Below, one piece after another: positions 55,103 to 63,590 of a stretch of DNA of 64,000 nt. Within the stretch, counting starts at the first letter, position 1, and the number at the start of each line of letters is the position of its first letter. Position numbers and translations under genes: made by a program. Under the pieces are notes generated by a model, which ran no database searches, had not been told where the DNA came from, and saw nothing but the letters and a program-made list of their open reading frames with translations. Origin of the DNA: Rhodobacteraceae bacterium Alg231-30 (lineage in GTDB: Bacteria; Pseudomonadota; Alphaproteobacteria; Rhodobacterales; Rhodobacteraceae); NCBI GenBank assembly GCA_900143615.1, contig FREU01000002.1:600663-664662 (forward strand). Direction: 5' to 3'.

Positions 55103-55827
55103 TGCAACGTGATCATCTGACAGCTTTGCGTGATTTGGCCCAAGCGATGCAGCCTGACGGAGTCGCATTGGCTGTGGCTGACACACAACGCAGTGCGGCA
55201 CCGATCTGGCCGGAAGAAGCACCAGCCATGGCCCGCGCGATACCCCGTCGCAGGCGGGAGTTCGCAGCTGGGCGTCAAGCGGCCCGCATGGCGATGGCGA
55301 CACTAGGAAAAGCAGCGCGCGCTATTCCGGGCGGGGCGGATCGTGCTCCGGTTTGGCCAACAGGCATCACGGGATCGATCAGCCACGACGCCACCAGCAG
55401 CATCGCAATTGTGGCACGTTCCTCTCAATATCGCGCGCTGGGGATAGATGTTGAGCCCAACGCGCCGCTACCCGACGATCTGATCAACGAAATATGTGTT
55501 CCCTCAGAGCGCACGTGGCTGGCAAATCTGCCAGCTGCGCGTCGCCACCTTATGGCCCGTCGCATTTTCTGCGCCAAAGAAGCCGTCTTCAAAGCCCAAT
55601 TTCCGCTGACATGCCAATATTTCGGGTTTGACGCGGTGGAAACCCACCTCAATACGATGGAACCTGAATTCACCGCGCGCTTCCTGCACTCCGTTGGGCC
55701 GATCCAAAAGGGCACTATGTTGACCGGAAAATGCGATGACGCGGGCGGGCATATTCTGGCTTTGGTGACTCTGGGCGCTCTGAGGGGCATGGAGAACGCC
55801 AGATTTCCCCTTTCAGCCACGGGATAA
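55102..55827 (+). CDS. 4'-phosphopantetheinyl transferase, EntD type
   Basis: 241-aa enzyme that adds phosphopantetheine from CoA to carrier-protein serines. Family motifs: RRREFAAGRQAARMAM, the ITGSISHD stretch, the magnesium-binding LGIDVEP, and FCAKEAVFKAQFP (WSxKEA motif, here FCAKEA). Its ATG overlaps the NRPS stop (TAATG), so it is the dedicated activator of the PKS ACP (Ser1795) and NRPS PCP (Ser1467). The last gene of the coupled quartet. Confidence 0.93.
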   Translation: MQRDHLTALRDLAQAMQPDGVALAVADTQRSAAPIWPEEAPAMARAIPRRRREFAAGRQAARMAMATLGKAARAIPGGADRAPVWPTGITGSISHDATSSIAIVARSSQYRALGIDVEPNAPLPDDLINEICVPSERTWLANLPAARRHLMARRIFCAKEAVFKAQFPLTCQYFGFDAVETHLNTMEPEFTARFLHSVGPIQKGTMLTGKCDDAGGHILALVTLGALRGMENARFPLSATG

Positions 55828-55899
55828 CCACAATCACGTTTTATTATCCAAGAAACAGAGCGCAAAATGAGTCGCGCCAAAACACATTGAGGACCGGGC

Positions 55900-57171
55900 A
55901 TGGATAAGACCCAGACACTTGGCGAAGTGCTAAGCCTGCTGCGTAGGAGGGTGCTGCTATGGAGCAGTACGGTTGCGCTTGGTCTGTTGATTTCTCTGGC
56001 CTATGCGCTGAGCCTGCCGCCAGAGTATCAAACCTCGGCAACCATCCAGATCGAACAGCCGCCCATCCAGACCGGCGATGGATCACGTGGCTCACTGAAT
56101 GCTGATATGTTGCAAAAGCTGCAGATCGTCGAACAACGGGTCATGGCGCGCGACAATCTTTTGGCGATTATCGACAAGTTTTCTTTGTATTCGGATGCCT
56201 CGAGCTTGAGCGACGTTCAAAAAGTCGATCTTTTGCGACGTGCCGCGAACGTCACCCATATCACCAACCCGGAATTCCGGTGGCGACAGGACATCAGCCC
56301 GTCTGCGCTTTTGGTCACCGTTCGCATGTCCGATCCAAACCTTGTCGCGGATGTCGCCAATGAATTGGTCACCAACGTTCTGGATCAAGAACAACGCCGC
56401 CGTTCGGATCGTGTGCGCGAAACCCTCGAGTTTTTTGATAGCGAAGAAGAGCGCATAGAAGGCGCAATCAACGCCCTTGAAGAAGAGATCGCCAACTATC
56501 GGCTCGCAAATGATGTGCTGTTGCCCGGTGGCATCGAGGCGTTGCGTGAACGCTTGTCCGACCTGCAACAAGTCGAGTTGGAAGTGGAGCGCGAAATCCT
56601 AACGCTTCAAGGCGGCAGCACTGATAACTCGATCCGCGGACAGCGGCTGCGCCGGCTTGAGGAAGAACGCAGCATCTACCTCACTAAGATGGCAGACATC
56701 CGCAAGGATATCGCGGAAACGCCTCGGCTGGAAAAACACCTATCGGCGCTTGAGCGGGAATTAGGCAAGTTGGAAGACCAGTATCAGGCCATAACATCCG
56801 GCAAAGCCGAAGCCGAAATGGAACAAATGCTGGAAGCCAGCCGCCAATCCAATAGCTTTGCCGTGTTGGAGCAGGCGATTGCTCCGAAATGGCCGATCGC
56901 ACCTTCGCGTAAAAAGATCATGGCGATGGGTGGGCTGCTCAGTGCGATGGCCGCGCTGACACTCCTGTTCCTTGCGGAAATGCGCAATCCCGTTTTACGA
57001 ACCCTCAACCAGTTTGAACGCCAGCTCCACCAACGTGCTGTTGCGGTCATTCCAACAATAGAGAGTCCCCGCCAACGGCGTCGCAGAAGTTTTGGGACCC
57101 TGGCGCGCCTTGGCAGCGTTGTGGGCGTGTTTATTGCGTTGTCGGCGATCATTCTTAAATTTGGCCGATAA
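55900..57171 (+). CDS. Wzz/BcsC-type chain-length protein
   Basis: 423-aa inner-membrane polysaccharide co-polymerase. Two transmembrane segments, near residues 18-40 and 342-362 (the second followed by LAEMRNP), flank a long periplasmic region of coiled coil (about 165-320, rich in Glu, Leu and Arg). A third hydrophobic stretch lies at the very C-terminus. TSATIQIEQPPI near residue 46 is the typical Wzz start of the periplasmic domain. No cytosolic tyrosine kinase domain is attached. It should set the chain length of the polysaccharide. GAGGA site before ATG 55900. Confidence 0.87.
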   Translation: MDKTQTLGEVLSLLRRRVLLWSSTVALGLLISLAYALSLPPEYQTSATIQIEQPPIQTGDGSRGSLNADMLQKLQIVEQRVMARDNLLAIIDKFSLYSDASSLSDVQKVDLLRRAANVTHITNPEFRWRQDISPSALLVTVRMSDPNLVADVANELVTNVLDQEQRRRSDRVRETLEFFDSEEERIEGAINALEEEIANYRLANDVLLPGGIEALRERLSDLQQVELEVEREILTLQGGSTDNSIRGQRLRRLEEERSIYLTKMADIRKDIAETPRLEKHLSALERELGKLEDQYQAITSGKAEAEMEQMLEASRQSNSFAVLEQAIAPKWPIAPSRKKIMAMGGLLSAMAALTLLFLAEMRNPVLRTLNQFERQLHQRAVAVIPTIESPRQRRRRSFGTLARLGSVVGVFIALSAIILKFGR

Positions 57172-57688
57172 TAAAATCACGGCCTCATTTCTGACACAAA
57201 GCCAAATGGAACAAGTTAAGTAGCGAATCAATCTGCTCTAAAAAGCGGGTCGATCACAGGGTGCCCTAACGTCATGATGCTCTAGGGTGGAAACAATAAC
57301 TCACCACTCCCGCAAATCGTTTCCAATTCCAATTGGTAATGAGAGTTTGAGCAGCACCAAATTAAGCATAATTGCATTTATTTACCTTTCACTAACCAAT
57401 CACATTGTTTTAAATCAATAGCTTAGCGGTTTTTGACGCAAAGTTTCGGTGGATTTCTAGAAAATTGTGTCTAATCTATGTCCTTGGGTGGGCGCTTCTT
57501 TGGAGGGAGCACCAAAAAATAAAGTCACAACTGCTTGAACGCAAAGCCCCGCTGCCAGGGCGCTTTATGAAGAGCTAAGAGACATATAGCGGCGGGCCGG
57601 TTGGTCAACCGATCAATGGTCTTTGTTCTGCGGGTCAAGTTGAAGGCTTTTTTGCGCGGTGCACCCGTTAGGGTTTGGGGATACGCTA
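57172..57688. other. AT-rich intergenic region before the sugar transferase
   Basis: 517 bp, clearly more AT-rich than the surrounding genes, especially 57340-57480. A possible promoter is TTGACG at 57433-57438 with a poor -10 (TCTAGA) 17 bp on. A bulged hairpin, AAAGCCCC / GGGCGCTTT, spans 57543-57566. No convincing gene was found on either strand. It is a likely control region for the sugar transferase gene that follows. Confidence 0.5.
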
Positions 57689-58354
57689 ATGGCGATTTAT
57701 TCGCGCAGGGATTTCGAAAAGGCATTCGAGGTATCAACACCTCGTACTGGCTTTTACCGTCGTCACGTGAAACGTGCGCTCGACATTGTCTTTGTCGCGC
57801 TCATTGCCGTGCCCGTCGCTCTTGTCGTTGGCCTGCTCGCAGTGCTGATTTCACTAGACGGAGCCTCGCCGATTTATCGTCAAGAACGCGTCGGGTTGAA
57901 TGGCCGCCGGTTCCAGATGCTTAAACTGCGCTCAATGGTGCCTGATGCAGACCACCAGCTTATGAAATTGCTTCGTTCCAGCCCTGCAGCACGCCAAGAA
58001 TGGGAAGAAAAGCAAAAACTAACTCATGACCCGCGCATCACCAAGATCGGCAAGTTTATCCGCAAGACGTCTCTGGATGAGTTGCCACAGTTTTGGAATG
58101 TTTTACGTGGAGATATGTCAGTCGTAGGGCCCCGTCCGATGATGACAAAACAGGTCCAATTGTACCCCGGGACCGTCTATTATGCGATGCGCCCTGGTAT
58201 CACCGGGTTTTGGCAAATCTCTGACCGCAACGAAAGCAGCTTTGCCCAGCGCGCCTTGTATGATGATGACTACCATCGCGCCCTGTCGTTTAGCACCGAT
58301 GTTGCTGTCATTGTGCGTACGGTGGCTGTTGTGGCAACTGCGACGGGCATGTGA
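57689..58354 (+). CDS. undecaprenyl-phosphate sugar phosphotransferase
   Basis: 221-aa ExoY/WbaP-type initiating transferase that places the first sugar-1-phosphate on undecaprenyl phosphate. One N-terminal membrane helix (IVFVALIAVPVALVVGLLAV) precedes the catalytic core: YRQERVGLNGRRFQMLKLRS, then KFIRKTSLDELPQFWNVL and GDMSVVGPRPMM, and finally PGITGFWQIS. All are family hallmarks. It is the catalytic-domain-only form without the extra N-terminal membrane domain of WbaP. ATG 57689 gives the right length. Priming enzyme of the polysaccharide encoded here. Confidence 0.94.
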   Translation: MAIYSRRDFEKAFEVSTPRTGFYRRHVKRALDIVFVALIAVPVALVVGLLAVLISLDGASPIYRQERVGLNGRRFQMLKLRSMVPDADHQLMKLLRSSPAARQEWEEKQKLTHDPRITKIGKFIRKTSLDELPQFWNVLRGDMSVVGPRPMMTKQVQLYPGTVYYAMRPGITGFWQISDRNESSFAQRALYDDDYHRALSFSTDVAVIVRTVAVVATATGM

Positions 58355-58435
58355 CGCAGAGAAGAGAGCTAGCGGTGTACCCATAGTTCGCTATAGTCTC
58401 TGCATACAAAGTTATAACAGGAACGCTCTGGCCTG

Positions 58436-59938
58436 ATGCCAAATACGCTTGCCACGCTTGTGCTTCTGCTTTGGCCATTTGTCGTCTGGCGTCTCTTCCT
58501 GCGCTTGCCGCCGGGACGCGCACTTATTTGGTCGTTGCTCGGTGCGTATTTGCTCCTACCACCGTTGCCAGCGGAAATAGACTTTCCTCTTCTGCCATCG
58601 ATAAACAAAAGCTCTCTGCCCAGTCTGGCCGCGCTTGCGATGGCCTATTTATTCGCGCCACAGAGACCCAAATTGTTGCCTGAAACACCAATGGCCAGAA
58701 GGTTGTTGATCGTTTTTATTCTCAGCCCGATTGCCACCGTTTTCACCAATTCTGAACCGCTCGTATTTACGACAAATTTCATTCCTGGAATGGCCTTTCA
58801 GGATGCGATCTCTCAACCCATCAACCGGTTTTTTATCGTGATCGGCTTTTTGCTAGCGCGCAATTATCTCACCACCCGCGAAGACCAGCGGGACTTTCTG
58901 ATTGCAATGCTGGTGGCGGGATTAGCGTATAGTATCCCGACCCTCCTGGAAGTCCGCTTAAGCCCGCAATTGAACAACTGGGTTTACGGCTACTATCAAC
59001 ATTTGTTCAGCCAAACAATCCGCTCGGGTGGCTATCGTCCCATGGTGTTTTTGTATCATGGCATCTGGTTGGCATTCTTCATGCTCACCTGCCTTTTGTC
59101 CGCGCTCGCGCTGTGGAAGGCCGAACCCCAACAAATGCGGTCAAAATACATGATCGCAGCCTTTTATCTCGGGGTGATACTGGTGCTTTGCAAAACATTG
59201 GCGGTGCTGGTTTACGCGCTCGCGATTGCGCCCCTCATGTTGTTGCTCCGGACACGATCGCAATTGCGCATTGCCGTTCTACTCACCGTTTTGGCAGTAG
59301 GATATCCCATTTTTAAGTCGCTTGACCTTGTGCCCGCTCGGGCAATCCTTGCACAAGCCGAGGCGATCAGCCCCGAGCGTTCGCAATCACTGGCCTTTCG
59401 CTTTCACAATGAAGACATCCTCTCGGAGCGCGCCGAGTTAAAACCCGTTTTTGGATGGGGAACATGGGGGCGTAACCAGCTGCATGATCCAGATACAGGA
59501 GAGATCACCTCGGTCTCAGATGGATATTGGATTATTCTGCTTGGAAGTTGGGGGTGGGTCGGTTTCCTTGCCCAGTTTGTTCTGATGTCTCTGCCGATCT
59601 GGCTTTTGCTCAAGGAGTTGAACTGGCTGCGCAAGGCCGAACGTCGGGCATTTAAGCGGGGCATGACTTTCTCATTGAAGGGCATCAAGAATAGCCAATT
59701 CGCCAAGCCGCTAGAACACTCGCCTTATATTGGTCCGCTTGCGCTCATGCTTGGTTTTAACTTGGTGGACCTGTTGCCCAACGCGACACTCACGCCGATG
59801 ACCTGGCTGATTTCAGGCATGCTCTTAGGGCATGCGGAACAGCTGGCCCGAGACCGACGTGCCGCGGAAAGGATATCTGCGTCTTCATCCGGTTCATCTG
59901 CACCGACTGCGGATGCCGAGCCGCAGCTCAGAACATAA
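58436..59938 (+). CDS. O-antigen ligase/polymerase-like membrane protein
   Basis: 500-aa integral membrane protein with about eleven hydrophobic segments and a large loop before the last ones. The loop motif FGWGTWGRNQLHDPDTGEITS then VSDGYWIILLGSWG resembles the Wzy_C/O-antigen-ligase region. It is therefore either the Wzy polymerase for the locus or a ligase attaching polymer or glycolipid to a carrier. The C-terminus is Ser/Ala-rich and soluble. The stop codon lies 6 bp from the convergent acetyltransferase stop. Confidence 0.75.
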   Translation: MPNTLATLVLLLWPFVVWRLFLRLPPGRALIWSLLGAYLLLPPLPAEIDFPLLPSINKSSLPSLAALAMAYLFAPQRPKLLPETPMARRLLIVFILSPIATVFTNSEPLVFTTNFIPGMAFQDAISQPINRFFIVIGFLLARNYLTTREDQRDFLIAMLVAGLAYSIPTLLEVRLSPQLNNWVYGYYQHLFSQTIRSGGYRPMVFLYHGIWLAFFMLTCLLSALALWKAEPQQMRSKYMIAAFYLGVILVLCKTLAVLVYALAIAPLMLLLRTRSQLRIAVLLTVLAVGYPIFKSLDLVPARAILAQAEAISPERSQSLAFRFHNEDILSERAELKPVFGWGTWGRNQLHDPDTGEITSVSDGYWIILLGSWGWVGFLAQFVLMSLPIWLLLKELNWLRKAERRAFKRGMTFSLKGIKNSQFAKPLEHSPYIGPLALMLGFNLVDLLPNATLTPMTWLISGMLLGHAEQLARDRRAAERISASSSGSSAPTADAEPQLRT

Positions 59939-59944
59939 GCCCGC

Positions 59945-60472
59945 TTAGGCCTGCGAGAACCCCGGTTTCATTCGGATAATGCGCGCAGGAACACCTGCGA
60001 CGACTGCTCCGGCAGGCACATCTTTTGTCACCACGGCATTTGCGCCGACTTCAACGTGATCGCCAATCTTGAGGGGACCGAGCACTTTGGCTCCGGTGCC
60101 GATATCGACATGCCCACCAAGGTGGACAGCGCCTGAGAGCGTGACCTGATGCATCAGCAGACAGTTGGGCCCCAAGACAGCCTCTGGGTGCACAATGATT
60201 CCAGTTGGGTGCGGCAACAAAAGCCCGCCTGCAATATGCATGTTCAAGTGCAATTCGGATTGCGTCATGAGAGACCAAAATCGGTGCGACAATACCCAAT
60301 ACTTGGACATCACCCGCCCAGATACGCCCCCGCGTGCACGGGCGGATTGGTAGCGACGAATAGAGCGCATCAGGCGCGCGCCCGGATCCCAAAGGCGCGT
60401 GATCTGTTCACGCGACCAGTCAGGTTCGGTGGCTGATACTGTGGTGTTCTGTTCCAAACGGGGGGTCCTCAC
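59945..60472 (-). CDS. serine O-acetyltransferase-like hexapeptide protein
   Basis: 175-aa left-handed beta-helix acyltransferase. Hexapeptide repeats run from about residue 80 (ILLPHPTGIIVHPEAVLGPN-like turns, then GTGAKVLGPLKIGDHVEVGA and VVTKDVPAGAVVAGVPAR). Its catalytic His lies in HPTGIIVH. It is closest to CysE-type serine acetyltransferases but shorter; in polysaccharide loci such proteins often O-acetylate sugars. The start is GTG at 60472. It is on the minus strand with the WecG-like gene, 70 bp downstream of it. Confidence 0.85.
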   Translation of the reverse strand: MRTPRLEQNTTVSATEPDWSREQITRLWDPGARLMRSIRRYQSARARGGVSGRVMSKYWVLSHRFWSLMTQSELHLNMHIAGGLLLPHPTGIIVHPEAVLGPNCLLMHQVTLSGAVHLGGHVDIGTGAKVLGPLKIGDHVEVGANAVVTKDVPAGAVVAGVPARIIRMKPGFSQA

Positions 60473-60542
60473 CGCAAACTCTAGCTAAGCCGTTGTCGCA
60501 AAACCGCTCTTGTTGCGCAATGTTCCTGTACAAGGCGACAGG

Positions 60543-61298
60543 TTACCCCGCGCGCCGGAGACGTAGCGCATCGACAAAAAGACGGGGCAAAATCCCGATG
60601 CAGCGCAGATAGCGCCGTGCCAACCGTAGTGGGCTAGAGATCAGGCGCCACAGCCACTCTAACGCCAAAATCTGCATCCAGCGCGGCGCGCGACGTTGAT
60701 GGCCTGTCAAAAAATCAAGCCCTGCGCCGATACTGGCAAATCCCACATTCGGGGCAGAGGTTCGCCCGCGTGCAGCCAAAATTTCTTGCTTGGGGGCGCC
60801 AAGCGCTAAAAAGGCTAGCCCAGCTCCGCTTCGCACAACTTCCGCCAAAGCGGCATCCGCGTCTGAACTGTTTGGGTCAAACCCCATTTTCGGGGCAATC
60901 TGCGAGACAACCTGCAACTCTGGAACCAAAGTCTGCAAGGCCTGCGCGGCACCCGATAGTGCGTCATCGGTACTACCCACCAAGGCAATTGGCACATCCA
61001 GCCGCGCCGCGATTTTGGCCAATGGCACAACTAGATCCGACCCCGGCATCAACGCGACAGGTTTTTTCGCCAATCGCGACATCCAGACCACCGGATTGCC
61101 ATCTGCGACAATAAAATCCTGTGATTGGTAGGCGATGCTAAACGCGTCATCACGATGAAGCTTTACAAGATGATCAAGGTTCAGAGTGGCCAGTGCAAAG
61201 CCCTCTTTCGCGGTCAGACGCGCGCTTACGGCGTCTGACAAAGCGTCTGGTGTCGCCATATTGACCCTGATTGACCCTTGAAGCGTCTCAAATTGCAC
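60543..61298 (-). CDS. WecG/TagA/CpsF glycosyltransferase
   Basis: 251-aa GT26-family enzyme that adds a sugar (for example N-acetylmannosaminuronic acid or ManNAc in known members) to the undecaprenyl-linked first sugar. Motifs: ATLNLDHLVKL, FIVADGNPVVWMSRLA (with the catalytic-region Asp) and LAFLALGAPKQEILAARG. A basic amphipathic C-terminus (WLWRLISSPLRLARRYLR) should bind it to the membrane. GTG 61298 has GGGGAGA eight bases upstream and is preferred to the ATG at 61259. It would act second, after the ExoY-type transferase. Confidence 0.92.
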   Translation of the reverse strand: MQFETLQGSIRVNMATPDALSDAVSARLTAKEGFALATLNLDHLVKLHRDDAFSIAYQSQDFIVADGNPVVWMSRLAKKPVALMPGSDLVVPLAKIAARLDVPIALVGSTDDALSGAAQALQTLVPELQVVSQIAPKMGFDPNSSDADAALAEVVRSGAGLAFLALGAPKQEILAARGRTSAPNVGFASIGAGLDFLTGHQRRAPRWMQILALEWLWRLISSPLRLARRYLRCIGILPRLFVDALRLRRAG

Positions 61299-61494
61299 TG
61301 AGCAGTCTCCCCGTGTTCCCGCGCCCAACCCTACCACCTTGAGCCAACACGACCAGTGATCGCCACTGAAATTCGCATAATCCGCATAAGTGGTTCCGAT
61401 GGGTCACAAATTGCCGTACAAATGTGCGGCCGGATGGATTTCACATGGCTCTAACCTATATTTGAGGTCAGATGTTTTCGGAAAAGGTGTCCCC

Positions 61495-62628
61495 ATGATC
61501 AAACCTGCTGCGCGCAGTGTCTCTATTATCGGCTGCGGCTTTGTCGCGGATTTGTATATGCGTTCGCTTACGGCCCACGCAGATGTCGCTGTAACACAGG
61601 TTTATGACCATGATCCCGAACGGTTGCGGGCGTTTTGTGACCATTGGGGGCTGAACCGCGCAAACAGCTTGCCAAGATTTTTAAAGAACCTGCCACGCGG
61701 CTCGTTGGTGTTAAATCTGACAAACCCCGATGCGCATTATGAAATCACACGGGCGTGCTTGGAAGCCGGTTTGCATGTCTATTCTGAAAAGCCGTTGGCC
61801 ATGGACATGGCTCAAGCTTTGGAGTTGCACGATTTAGCCGCCCAAAACGATGTGCAGTTGGCCTCTGCCCCTTGCTCGGCTCTCGGGGAAGCCGCGCAAA
61901 CTTTGTCATATGCAATCCGAAACGACATCGCAGGCACGCCACGACTAATCTATGCCGAGCTGGACGACGGCTTCATTCCACAAGCCCCCTATGCAGATTG
62001 GAAGAGCGACAGCGGCGCTCCGTGGCCCGCGCGCGATGAGTTTACTGTGGGATGTACCGCCGAACATGCCGGATATTATCTGACATGGCTGATTGCGACT
62101 TTTGGCGCAGTACGGCGTGTGGTTGCGGCCTCGGCAGAGGTGGTCGCCGACAAAGAGGCCAGCGGCACACCCGATTTTTCAACTGCAACGCTATTTTTTG
62201 AAAGCGGCATGGTCGCGCGGCTGACATGTTCCATTGTGGCCAGCCATGATCATCGGTTGCGCGTGTTTGGAGACAAAGGCGTTTTGCAAGTCAAACAGGC
62301 ATGGGACAATGATGCCGCGGTCACGTTCCATCGCCGCTTTACCCTGCGTCGCCGCCTGATGGAAATGCCATTTGGAAAACGTGTCCGTCTTGGACATGAC
62401 ACCCATCCCAAAGTCGAACGCTGGGGGGCGGCCGCGATGAATTTCGCACTTGGTCCGGTTGAGATGCTGGATGCGCTGGAGGAGGGGCGGCCGTGTCGTT
62501 TGTCGTCCGATTTTGCATTGCACCTCAACGAGGTCACGCTGGCCATACAAACTGCGGGCGACGCAGGCTGTGCGCAGGATATGACCACCCGTTGTGAGGC
62601 CATGGAGCCAATGCCATGGGCGCAGTAG
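61495..62628 (+). CDS. Gfo/Idh/MocA-family oxidoreductase
   Basis: 377-aa NAD(P)-dependent oxidoreductase, probably acting on a sugar or sugar nucleotide. The Rossmann motif is IIGCGFVADLYMRSL, and the family signature YSEKPLAMDMAQA has the catalytic lysine. A GCTAEHAGYYLTWL segment holds the usual histidine. The ATG at 61495 has AAAAGGTG before it; the frame to 61390 is upstream sequence. It overlaps the epimerase gene by 13 bp and is likely to prepare a building block for the polymer. Confidence 0.9.
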   Translation: MIKPAARSVSIIGCGFVADLYMRSLTAHADVAVTQVYDHDPERLRAFCDHWGLNRANSLPRFLKNLPRGSLVLNLTNPDAHYEITRACLEAGLHVYSEKPLAMDMAQALELHDLAAQNDVQLASAPCSALGEAAQTLSYAIRNDIAGTPRLIYAELDDGFIPQAPYADWKSDSGAPWPARDEFTVGCTAEHAGYYLTWLIATFGAVRRVVAASAEVVADKEASGTPDFSTATLFFESGMVARLTCSIVASHDHRLRVFGDKGVLQVKQAWDNDAAVTFHRRFTLRRRLMEMPFGKRVRLGHDTHPKVERWGAAAMNFALGPVEMLDALEEGRPCRLSSDFALHLNEVTLAIQTAGDAGCAQDMTTRCEAMEPMPWAQ

Positions 62629-63590
62629 ATGGCCCGTTGATTGTCACTGGGGCCAGCGGCTTTATCGGGCGATATACGGTTGCGCACGCCCGCGCGGCTG
62701 GTCGGCCCGTAAAGGCATTGGTCCGGCGTGCAGAAGCGGTGCCAAAAGAGTGGCGCGCAGATGAAGGGATCGACATTGGCGTTGTTGATCTCGCCGCACA
62801 CGCTGACCTTGCATCGCTGTTTAAAGGCGCAGGCACCGTCATTCACACGGCAGGAACATTTGGCGGAGATCATACACGAGACACATTAGACGCCAGCCGC
62901 AAAGTCATCGCCGCTGTTGTGGCTGCGGGTGTTCCTCATGTGGTCTTGGCAGGATCAATCGCGGTTTATGATTTTGCAACGTTGGCAGATCATGACGTCG
63001 TGAGCGAGTTTACTGCGGTAAACGGAGAAGGCCGCGACGCCTATGTTGCAGCCAAAGTTGCTCAGGAAGTGTTGTTTGCCCAAGCAGCTGGCGAGCATGG
63101 CTTTAGTCTCTCGATCTTGCGATTTGGGGCCGTTTGGGGGCCGACACGGTTGTTCAACGCCCACATTGGTCCCAGCATTGGGCCAATACTGGCGATGATT
63201 GACAGCGGTGGGCGGGTTCCGATTGCGCATGTTGATCTGGCGGCGGAATGCCTACTGCAAGCTGCGCGTAACCCCATGGGCATCGAAACCCTGAACATTG
63301 TCGATGATGCCTTGCCTGGTCGGGATCGGTTTCTCAAAGCATTTCGCGCGTGTGGCTGGCCCAAGCTGGCGTTACATATTCCGCTGGGCATGATGCGATT
63401 TCTAGCCTCCGTGACACCGAATGGGCCGAAAATGCCCGGGTTGTTACGTTCGGCCACATTAGAAGCACGCCATAAACCACTGCATTACCCAAATGCCGCG
63501 ATGCACAAACGCCTAAAGCCTGTCACAATGCTGCCCTTTGAAGAGGCTATGTCGCAGGCAATTGAGATCGAGCAGGGTCTGACATTGTGA
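62616..63590 (+). CDS. NAD-dependent epimerase/dehydratase
   Basis: 324-aa extended SDR. The N-terminal cofactor motif is VTGASGFIGRYTVAH, a VVLAGSIAVYDF serine segment follows, and the active-site lysine is in AYVAAKVAQE, where Tyr-x-x-x-Lys reads YVAAK. The substrate is probably an NDP-sugar. It overlaps the preceding oxidoreductase and the following glycosyltransferase (GTGA), so the three form one operon. Confidence 0.9.
   Translation: MGAVDGPLIVTGASGFIGRYTVAHARAAGRPVKALVRRAEAVPKEWRADEGIDIGVVDLAAHADLASLFKGAGTVIHTAGTFGGDHTRDTLDASRKVIAAVVAAGVPHVVLAGSIAVYDFATLADHDVVSEFTAVNGEGRDAYVAAKVAQEVLFAQAAGEHGFSLSILRFGAVWGPTRLFNAHIGPSIGPILAMIDSGGRVPIAHVDLAAECLLQAARNPMGIETLNIVDDALPGRDRFLKAFRACGWPKLALHIPLGMMRFLASVTPNGPKMPGLLRSATLEARHKPLHYPNAAMHKRLKPVTMLPFEEAMSQAIEIEQGLTL

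Noticed and set aside
57525..57740. 71-codon minus-strand frame in the AT-rich gap before the sugar transferase
   Set aside because: Runs into the sugar transferase gene, no ribosome site and no protein-like pattern.
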